From NBML01 sp029939535 (GTDB lineage Bacteria; Desulfobacterota; Desulfobacteria; Desulfobacterales; Desulfobacteraceae): 13,229 bases of DNA. Made by a program: the position numbers and the translations under genes. Where the stretch lies: positions 1 to 13,229 of the forward strand of contig JAOZST010000103.1 in NCBI GenBank assembly GCA_029939535.1. Direction: 5' to 3'. Of this stretch, positions 8,457 through 13,229 are shown in pieces; the stretch's first letter is position 1; each line of letters opens with the position of its first letter. The notes under the pieces are model-generated. The model was not told where the DNA came from and searched no databases. It saw only the letters and a program-made list of their open reading frames with translations.

Positions 8457-9926
8457 CTAGATGGATTTCATGGCACTCATATAGGTTCTGAGTTTTTTAC
8501 CCACAATTTCCACACTGGTTTGACGAATGGCATGGTTGACCTGGATCAAACGGAGATTGTCCACGCCCAGGTCCCTGGTATCAATTCCTTTGCCAATGGC
8601 ATTCCCGTCAATGGTTTCCATGAAATTTTCAAGCATGGGTACAGCTTTGTGGGCAAATAGATAACATCCATACTCAGCTGTGTCGGAAATGACCACATTC
8701 ATTTCATAGAGTTTTTTCCGGGCAATGAGATTGGAGATCAGGGGAACTTCATGGAGGGATTCATAATAGGCAGATTCTTCAATGATTCCGGCTGATGTCA
8801 TGGTGTCATAGGCCAGTTCCACTCCTGCCTTTACCATTGCCACCATTAGGATGCCTTTGTCAAAGTATTCCTGTTCCAGTATATTTTCTTCCATGGATAT
8901 GGATGTTTCAAAGGGGGTGTCCGAGGTCTGGGCCCGCCAGGTGAGCAGGTTCACATCATCATTTGCCCAGTCTTCCATCATTGTTTTTGAAAAATGCCCG
9001 GTCATGATGTCGTCCATGTGTTTATTGAACAATGGTGCCAGTATCTCCTTGAGCTGTTCACTCAAGTCAAAGGCCATGATTTTGGCAGGGTTGGACAGCC
9101 TGTCCATCATGTTGGTTATGCCGCCGTGTTTCAAGGCTTCGGTAATTGTTTCCCAGCCGTATTGGACCAGTTTTGAGGCAAAGCCAGAATCAATCCCTTC
9201 CTCTATCATCTTGTCATAACAGAGCAGAGAGCCAACCTGGAGCATGCCGCAGAGTATTGTCTGTTCTCCCATGAGATCTGATTTGACTTCAGCAATAAAT
9301 GAGGACTGGAGAACTCCTGCCCTGTGCCCGCCGGTTCCTGCTGCATAGGCCTTGGCCAATTCCAGACCTTCGCCCCGGGGATCATTTTCCCGGTGGACAG
9401 CAATAAGGGTGGGTACACCAAATCCCCGTTTATATTCCTGCCTGAGTTCTGTGCCGGGGGATTTGGGGGCCACCATGATCACTGTGAGATCTTTTCTTAT
9501 CTCCATGCCTTCTTCCACAATGTTGAATCCATGGGAGTAGGACAAACAGGCATTCTCTTTCATCAAAGGCATGATTGATTCAATGACATTGGTGTGCTGT
9601 TTGTCCGGGGTCAGGTTGATGACAAGGTCTGCCAAGGGGAGCATTTTTTCATAGGTATCAACTGCAAACCCGTTTTCAACGGCATTTTTCCAGGATTGTC
9701 TTTTATCCTGGATGGCTGCCTGTCTGAGGGTATAGGAAACATCAAGGCCACTGTCCCTAAGGTTGAGTCCCTGGTGAAGTCCCTGGGCACCGCAACCCAC
9801 AATCAGGATTTTTTTGCCTTTCAGGGCTGTAACACCGTTGAATTCAGAGGTATCCATGAAACGGCATTGGGATAATTCTTCAAGCTGCAGCCGCAGGGGC
9901 AATGCATTAAAATAATTTTTACCCAT
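8457..9926 (-). CDS. ilvC: ketol-acid reductoisomerase, class II (long form)
   Basis: A 489-residue enzyme that isomerises and reduces acetolactate or acetohydroxybutyrate with NADPH, the second common step of valine, leucine and isoleucine synthesis. It aligns with the E. coli class II enzyme nearly end to end. Key residues fall at the same numbers: NADPH loop VGCGAQG (43-49), Arg68, Arg76 and Ser78 for NADPH choice, His132, Lys155, metal ligands Asp217 and Glu221, then Glu389, Glu393 and Ser414. All are intact, so it should be active. The duplicated C-terminal knotted domain of class II is present. AAGGAG (minus strand, 9934-9939) lies seven bases before the ATG. It is divergent from ilvY, the enterobacterial arrangement. 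Class II KARI with its own regulator is unusual for a sulfate reducer, where I would expect the short class I enzyme in an ilvBNC cluster, so transfer is likely. Confidence 0.97.
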   Translation of the reverse strand: MGKNYFNALPLRLQLEELSQCRFMDTSEFNGVTALKGKKILIVGCGAQGLHQGLNLRDSGLDVSYTLRQAAIQDKRQSWKNAVENGFAVDTYEKMLPLADLVINLTPDKQHTNVIESIMPLMKENACLSYSHGFNIVEEGMEIRKDLTVIMVAPKSPGTELRQEYKRGFGVPTLIAVHRENDPRGEGLELAKAYAAGTGGHRAGVLQSSFIAEVKSDLMGEQTILCGMLQVGSLLCYDKMIEEGIDSGFASKLVQYGWETITEALKHGGITNMMDRLSNPAKIMAFDLSEQLKEILAPLFNKHMDDIMTGHFSKTMMEDWANDDVNLLTWRAQTSDTPFETSISMEENILEQEYFDKGILMVAMVKAGVELAYDTMTSAGIIEESAYYESLHEVPLISNLIARKKLYEMNVVISDTAEYGCYLFAHKAVPMLENFMETIDGNAIGKGIDTRDLGVDNLRLIQVNHAIRQTSVEIVGKKLRTYMSAMKSI

Positions 9927-9969
9927 TTTTTTTCTCCTTATTTTTATGGCCTGCTGTAATTGTTAGGAT

Positions 9970-9998
9970 TTTATATTGTCTGTATTCTGAGGATGGCT
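9970..9998 (-). promoter_or_regulatory. probable ilvC promoter
   Basis: On the minus strand TATAAA (plus 9970-9975) is a good -10 hexamer. The position 17 bases upstream (about 9993-9998) has no recognisable -35 box. A weak -35 fits a promoter that needs an activator. The start would fall near 9963, giving a leader of about 37 bases. The palindromes at 10016-10046 would then be centred near -60 and -74, the usual LysR activator-binding region. The assignment is by eye. Confidence 0.5.
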
Positions 9999-10015
9999 TA
10001 TTTTTTGTATTGCGT

Positions 10016-10046
10016 CAAATGAATCATTTGCAATATTATATTGCAA
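10016..10046. promoter_or_regulatory. two overlapping palindromes, probable IlvY operators
   Basis: CAAATGAATCATTTG (10016-10030) is a perfect palindrome with a one-base centre. TTGCAATATTATATTGCAA (10028-10046) is a second perfect one, with 9-bp arms and a one-base centre; the two share three bases. They sit between the divergent ilvC and ilvY genes. LysR regulators bind imperfect palindromes with T-N11-A character, and E. coli IlvY is known to bind two tandem operators in the ilvY-ilvC gap. Position and symmetry fit the same use here. That IlvY binds these exact sites is inference. Confidence 0.7.
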
Positions 10047-10049
10047 AAA

Positions 10050-10077
10050 TTGAAATATAACGTTAGAAATATAGAAT
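10050..10077 (+). promoter_or_regulatory. possible ilvY promoter
   Basis: TTGAAA (10050-10055), a 16-base spacer, and TAGAAT (10072-10077) make a reasonable sigma-70-type promoter reading toward ilvY. It lies only three bases beyond the 19-bp palindrome, so bound IlvY could repress its own gene, as is common for divergent LysR regulators. The whole gap is AT-rich, so chance matches are possible. Confidence 0.45.
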
Positions 10078-10103
10078 ATATTGACAGGAAAAATTAACTA
10101 ACC

Positions 10104-10979
10104 ATGGATAACCACACTTTAAAACTTTTTAAACATCTTTCAGTCTCCCTCCACTTTGCCCGGACCAGCCTTGCCTGCAATATCACTCCTTCAGCCCTGA
10201 CCAGGGTGATCCAGCGTCTGGAAGCCGAAGTGGGAGAGAAGCTCTTTATCAGGAACAACAGGTCTGTGGAACTGACCTTTGCCGGGTTTGCTTTTAAAAA
10301 ATATGCCGAGGATGTTATCCAGCGGTGGGACCGGCTTCAGGGAGAACTGTCTGAAGATGAAATCCTCTCAGGAGAACTTTCTTTATATTGTTCAGTCACG
10401 GCAGCCTATAGTATTCTGCCCGATATCATCACCAGGTACAGGATGGTTCATCCCAAGGTTCAGATCAAGCTTGAAACAGGAGACCCTGCCAAAGCCCTGT
10501 CCCGGCTTGTTAACCGGGATGTGGATGCGGTAATTGCAGCTCTGCCGGAAAAAATGGATAAACATCTCTGCTTTTTGGAAATGGCCATAAGTCCCCTGGT
10601 TTTTATTGCTCCCAAACGGTTTCCGGATATTATTATATACAGGGGAAAGGAGATTGACTGGGGAAAAACCCCTCTGATCATCGCCGATGCAGGCCTGAGT
10701 CGGGAGAGCCTGGATTTGTGGTTTACAAAGAATCAGGTGGTACCCAATATTTATTCCAGGGTGGCCGGTCATGAGGCCATCATTGCCCTTGTTAATCTCG
10801 GGTGCGGCATTGGATTGGTCCCTAGGCTGGTATTGGAAAAAAGCCCTTTGCAGGAAGAGATTATAATTCTGGATGCCATGCCGGAACTGCCCCCATATGC
10901 CATAGGCCTGTTCACAATTCAGAATAATCTTTCAAATTCCAAGATCCAGGCTTTATGGTCTCTGGCAGGTCAGGGATAA
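10104..10979 (+). CDS. ilvY: LysR-type regulator IlvY, activator of ilvC
   Basis: A 291-residue LysR-type protein close in length to E. coli IlvY (about 297). The winged helix-turn-helix spans about 1-60, including ITPSALTRVIQRLEAEVGEKLF and NNRSVELTFAG. The effector domain begins LSGELSLYCSVTAAYSILP (88-106), nearly the same as the E. coli segment LSGELHIFCSVTAAYSHLP, and contains IKLETGD and GHEAIIALVNLGCGIGLVP, both close to IlvY. In E. coli, IlvY senses acetolactate or acetohydroxybutyrate and activates ilvC. Divergent placement next to a class II ilvC supports the same role here. The ribosome binding site is weak: AGGA ends about 14 bases before ATG 10104, which suggests low expression. 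With ilvC it forms a self-contained module. Confidence 0.95.
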   Translation: MDNHTLKLFKHLSVSLHFARTSLACNITPSALTRVIQRLEAEVGEKLFIRNNRSVELTFAGFAFKKYAEDVIQRWDRLQGELSEDEILSGELSLYCSVTAAYSILPDIITRYRMVHPKVQIKLETGDPAKALSRLVNRDVDAVIAALPEKMDKHLCFLEMAISPLVFIAPKRFPDIIIYRGKEIDWGKTPLIIADAGLSRESLDLWFTKNQVVPNIYSRVAGHEAIIALVNLGCGIGLVPRLVLEKSPLQEEIIILDAMPELPPYAIGLFTIQNNLSNSKIQALWSLAGQG

Positions 10980-11024
10980 GCCTGGATCTTGTTTTCCAGG
11001 ATCAGAAGATGTACTATCCCTTTT

Positions 11025-11110
11025 ATTGCGTAGCTTGGGTTAATTAATACCCCGCCCCTTGGTGCGCAGTATTTAAGCCTGATACCCAGTCCGTTTGCGG
11101 TGGGGAGGGC
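11025..11110. repeat. GC-rich structured segment after ilvY
   Basis: CCCCGCC (11050-11056) can pair with GGTGGGG (11099-11105) in a 7-bp stem with one G-U, enclosing 42 bases. The segment is clearly richer in G and C than its AT-rich flanks. It is not a canonical terminator because no T-run follows. It may be a dispersed palindromic element or a transcript end structure. Only one copy is in the window, so repetition cannot be shown. Confidence 0.25.
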
Positions 11111-11169
11111 TTCATTCTAGATGGAGTTTTAAAAAAGTTAGTGTGTTAAATATATTAAGGAGATAAGGC

Positions 11170-12117
11170 ATGGATAACACAAGAGTATTTGGGCCTGTTC
11201 CATCAAGGCGCCTTGGTAAAAGTATTGGAATAAATAATATTCCACCCAAAATATGCAGCTATGCCTGTGTTTATTGCCAGGTTGGCAGATCATTAAAAAT
11301 GACATCAATAAGGCAGGAGCATTATGATCCAAATGATTTATTAAAAGAAACCAAGGGAAAAATAAAGAATGCTGAATTCAATAATGAGGCCATTGACTAC
11401 ATAACCATTGTGGCTGATGGTGAACCTTCATTGGATGCAAATATAGGAAAATTAATTGATTTATTGAAACCATTGGGCTTCAAGGTTGCGGTAATTACCA
11501 ATTCAACACTAATTGACAAGCCTGATGTCAGACATGATTTAAGTAAAGCTGACTGGGTCTCGGTTAAAATTGATACCCTGGACGAAAATATCTGGAGAAA
11601 AATTAACAGGCCTGTAAAAAAAATCAAATTTGATTCCATGCTAAATGGGATTTCAGCATTTTCAAAAGAATATAAGGGCCATCTGGTAACGGAAACCATG
11701 CTGGTTAAAGACCTGAATGATGGCATTGAAGGCCTGGGAAAAGTAGCTGAATTTATCAATGGGATTAAACCTCAAATATCCTATATAAGTATTCCCACAA
11801 GGCCTCCTGTGGAAAAATGGGTTGAAATTCCAGAAGAACAAAAAATTAACAGGGCATATCAAATTTTTTGTGAACTATCTTTAAACACTGAATACTTAAT
11901 AGGATATGAAGGCAATGAGTTTGCCTATACAGGTAATATAGAAGAAGATATTTTAAGTATCACATCGGTACACCCTATGCGGGAAGATGCGATTCAGGAA
12001 TATTTAATAAAATCAAATGACGATTTTTCAATTATAGAAAAAATGGTAAGGGATAATAAACTTATCGTTTCAGAATATAATAAAGATCGATTTTATTTAA
12101 GAAAATTATCTGGTTAA
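11170..12117 (+). CDS. radical SAM protein, COG0731 (wyosine-synthase-like) family
   Basis: A 315-residue protein with the radical SAM cluster motif Cys29-X3-Cys33-X2-Cys36 in ICSYACVYCQVGR, preceded by the family's conserved VFGPVPSRRLGKSIGINNIP. The glycine-rich SAM-binding stretch VADGEPSLD is at 81-89. Residues about 258-315 look like a small winged-helix domain: HPMREDAIQEYL, then a NKLIVSEYNKDRFYLRKL wing. COG0731 groups it with archaeal TYW1 wyosine synthases, but bacterial members have no settled substrate, so the reaction is unknown. The start is firm: AAGGAGAT lies 6-7 bases before ATG 11170. Base composition is visibly AT-richer than in the ilv and hrpB genes, with many AAA, AAT, ATA and TTA codons, suggesting separate origin. 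No partner gene is adjacent, and the downstream flank is decayed. Confidence 0.88.
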   Translation: MDNTRVFGPVPSRRLGKSIGINNIPPKICSYACVYCQVGRSLKMTSIRQEHYDPNDLLKETKGKIKNAEFNNEAIDYITIVADGEPSLDANIGKLIDLLKPLGFKVAVITNSTLIDKPDVRHDLSKADWVSVKIDTLDENIWRKINRPVKKIKFDSMLNGISAFSKEYKGHLVTETMLVKDLNDGIEGLGKVAEFINGIKPQISYISIPTRPPVEKWVEIPEEQKINRAYQIFCELSLNTEYLIGYEGNEFAYTGNIEEDILSITSVHPMREDAIQEYLIKSNDDFSIIEKMVRDNKLIVSEYNKDRFYLRKLSG

Positions 12118-12306
12118 AATCTAATTCTTCTCAGGGAACACGATGAAATGGTAATGATCGGGACCAGCAAGGCGGAAAAACGCCTCATGGAGATTTATCA
12201 ATAATTCATCTACGGTCCTAAGCAAGGCCGGTGTATTCAGTCGGCGTACCAGTGTGTTTATGCTTTTATATGATCCAGGGCAGTTTTTTGAAATGCCCAG
12301 GACCAA

Positions 12307-12343
12307 TTGCAAAATTTATCAATTCCTATTATAGTGATAGGAA
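12307..12343 (+). promoter_or_regulatory. possible promoter overlapped by a palindrome
   Basis: TTGCAA (12307-12312), 17 bases, then TATAGT (12330-12335) resembles a sigma-70-type promoter. The -10 box lies in the centre of a palindrome: TTCCTAT (12323-12329) and ATAGGAA (12337-12343) are perfect arms seven bases apart. This is the layout of a repressed promoter, but nothing directly downstream is an obvious gene, so it may be chance in AT-rich sequence. Confidence 0.28.
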
Positions 12344-12405
12344 AAATTCTATGATCACAAATAACAGTTGGATTCAATAATATCAATCGGTTACTTCCAC
12401 ATTGA

Positions 12406-12422
12406 TGCTATACTTTATCAAG
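12406..12422 (+). repeat. upstream copy of the TGCWATACTTTATCAAG motif
   Basis: TGCTATACTTTATCAAG differs by one base from the right arm of the inverted repeat at 12601-12617. As at the second site, it is followed within 8-9 bases by an ATG (12430), but that frame stops after 19 codons. It may be an extra operator or the scar of a duplicated gene start. Confidence 0.5.
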
Positions 12423-12539
12423 TAGGGAGATGACCGATATGGGTGGTTTACTTTTATTTACTCATTACTACTTCATCCTAAAGCGTTGAATCTAAACGAT
12501 ATCACAAATACTTTACTTGCTTATCATTATTTTAATTTC

Positions 12540-12568
12540 TTGACAATCCTGCATTATATTGATAAAGT
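12540..12568 (+). promoter_or_regulatory. probable promoter of the winged-helix gene
   Basis: A perfect TTGACA (12540-12545), a 17-base spacer and TAAAGT (12563-12568) form a promoter reading into the winged-helix gene. The -10 box lies inside the left arm of the 16-bp inverted repeat, so a protein bound to the repeat would block it. The start would fall near 12575, giving a leader of about 50 bases that contains the right arm. Confidence 0.45.
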
Positions 12569-12616
12569 ATTGCATCTAAGTAGTCACATAGAACCTATTT
12601 TGCAATACTTTATCAA
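12559..12616. repeat. 16-bp perfect inverted repeat in the leader of the winged-helix gene
   Basis: TTGATAAAGTATTGCA (12559-12574) and its exact reverse complement (12601-12616) are separated by 26 bases. The left arm covers the putative -10 box. The right arm abuts and partly overlaps the ribosome binding site AAGAGGTG (12615-12622). It may be a pair of operator half-sites, or an RNA hairpin hiding the ribosome binding site when transcription enters from upstream, a control known in some insertion sequences. Confidence 0.75.
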
Positions 12617-12625
12617 GAGGTGCTC

Positions 12626-13222
12626 ATGTCCACAAAAATGGATACCACCCAGAGGCTTGTTTCTGCCTTCAAGCGGCAAAAATGCTGGCTAATTGCACCA
12701 CTTGCCTAACAGATCAACTATTCGATTCCATCTGCTCGCCGCTTCCTGGCTAAAATCGGTTATTACAGCAGTTTTACACATAATGGACGGTGGTACACCC
12801 TGGCTTCGATTTCCCGTTTTAAACAAGATGGCTTATGGTTCCACCAAAAGGTTGGATTTTCACGTGAAGGGTCTCTGACACGTACTCTTGTCCGGATGAC
12901 AGAGCAGAACCCTATGGGACTGTCTGCCGAACAAATCGGAGAGAAACTTCAATGTCGCTGTCATGCCGTTTTGGTCAAATTATACCGGGAAGGTCGGTTG
13001 GAGCGGCAAAAACACGGCCGGTCTTACATTTACCTGGCAGCCGATGAGAAAACTGCTTCAACACAGCACCTGGCTATACCAAAAACACATACTGCCAGGT
13101 TACCGGCAGAGATGGAGGTATTGGTGCTTGTAGAGTTCATCCTCACCCCTGAAGTTGACATTAATCAGTTGGCCAAAATTGAACGAGATAGTCCAAGAAT
13201 AACCCGCTTACCCCGCCAATAA
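12626..13222 (+). pseudogene. two-domain winged-helix regulator-like protein interrupted by a stop
   Basis: From ATG 12626 (AAGAGGTG three to four bases upstream) the frame reads 27 codons, meets TAA at 12707-12709, then continues open in the same frame to TAA 13220-13222, 199 codons in all. Protein similarity clearly spans the stop: the first DNA-binding-like unit runs RLVSAFKRQKCWLIAPLA, stop, INYSIPSARRFLAKIGYYS, followed by WYTLASISRFKQDGLWFHQ. A second unit is MGLSAEQIGEKLQCRCHAV...LVKLYREGRLERQKHGRSYIYLA. I recall similar two-winged-helix proteins next to transposase genes, but cannot confirm it here. A restart at ATG 12896 could yield a 108-residue C-terminal half. The tail after residue 180 may also be altered, because the expected continuation would lie beyond the window. 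It is probably a nonsense pseudogene; recoding is less likely. Confidence 0.65.
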
Positions 13223-13229
13223 TTATCCC

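Larger units (their letters stand above)
12118..12625. other. gene-poor AT-rich flank with palindromes and repeated motifs
   Basis: No convincing intact gene lies here. A minus-strand open frame at 12121-12312 ends in a protein-like LAGPDHYHFIVFPEKN. It starts with TTG, lacks a ribosome binding site and matches no family I know, so it may be the tail of a decayed gene. The stretch also contains a palindrome at 12323-12343, a 17-base motif at 12406-12422 that recurs at 12601-12617, and a long inverted repeat at 12559-12616. The mix suggests a mobile-element boundary. Confidence 0.5.

Noticed and set aside
8851..9219. 122-residue open frame on the plus strand inside ilvC
   Set aside because: It is antisense to the highly conserved class II KARI and is low-complexity in Ser and Met; a shadow frame.
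10981..11003. CCTGG...CCAGG after the ilvY stop as a terminator
   Set aside because: The stem is only 5 bp and no T-run follows.
12170..12185. AGGCG-gaaaaa-CGCCT hairpin after the radical SAM gene as a terminator
   Set aside because: The stem is 5 bp and is followed by CATGGAG rather than a T-run on either strand.
1..13229. CRISPR arrays, tRNA and rRNA genes, toxin-antitoxin pairs, defence systems
   Set aside because: I saw no regularly spaced repeats, no tRNA-like cloverleaf or rRNA sequence, and no recognisable defence or toxin genes on either strand.

Overview
The window reads as a chromosomal segment of an anaerobic, probably sulfate-reducing bacterium of the Desulfobacterota (a Desulfobacterales-like genome). 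This is inferred from three things: the style of the large Cache/HAMP/PAS sensor kinase, the multi-CBS proteins, and the radical SAM protein. No ribosomal or other marker gene fixes the taxon.

Layout. (1) 1-414 holds decayed material: the tail of an unrecognised protein and an internally deleted amidinotransferase pseudogene. (2) 429-4018, minus strand, holds a small DUF1285-like protein and, upstream of it, a 998-residue membrane sensor histidine kinase with a TTG start. No response regulator is in the window. (3) 4307-8408, plus strand, is a tight three-gene cluster: a protein with one CBS pair, a protein with four CBS domains and two Cys-Arg-X-Cys motifs, and the DEAH-box helicase HrpB. 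(4) 8457-10979 is a divergent ilvC/ilvY pair in the arrangement known from enterobacteria. It has a 176-bp intergenic region carrying two overlapping perfect palindromes, placed where a LysR activator should bind. The KARI is the long class II form. (5) 11170-12117 is an AT-richer radical SAM gene of the COG0731 type. (6) 12118-13229 looks like the edge of a mobile or decaying region. It has repeated short motifs, a 16-bp perfect inverted repeat overlapping a promoter and a ribosome binding site, and a two-domain winged-helix gene interrupted by one in-frame stop.

How the genes work together. IlvY should activate ilvC in response to acetolactate-type substrates of branched-chain amino acid synthesis. 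The CBS proteins and HrpB are probably co-transcribed, but a functional link between adenylate sensing by CBS domains and the helicase is only suggested by position. The kinase senses something outside the cytoplasmic membrane and signals to an unseen partner.

No clearly new multi-gene defence or mobile system is visible. The most unusual items are the duplicated CBS-pair/CRxC architecture, the apparently transferred ilvYC module with its operators, and the palindrome-controlled, nonsense-interrupted winged-helix gene at the right edge.
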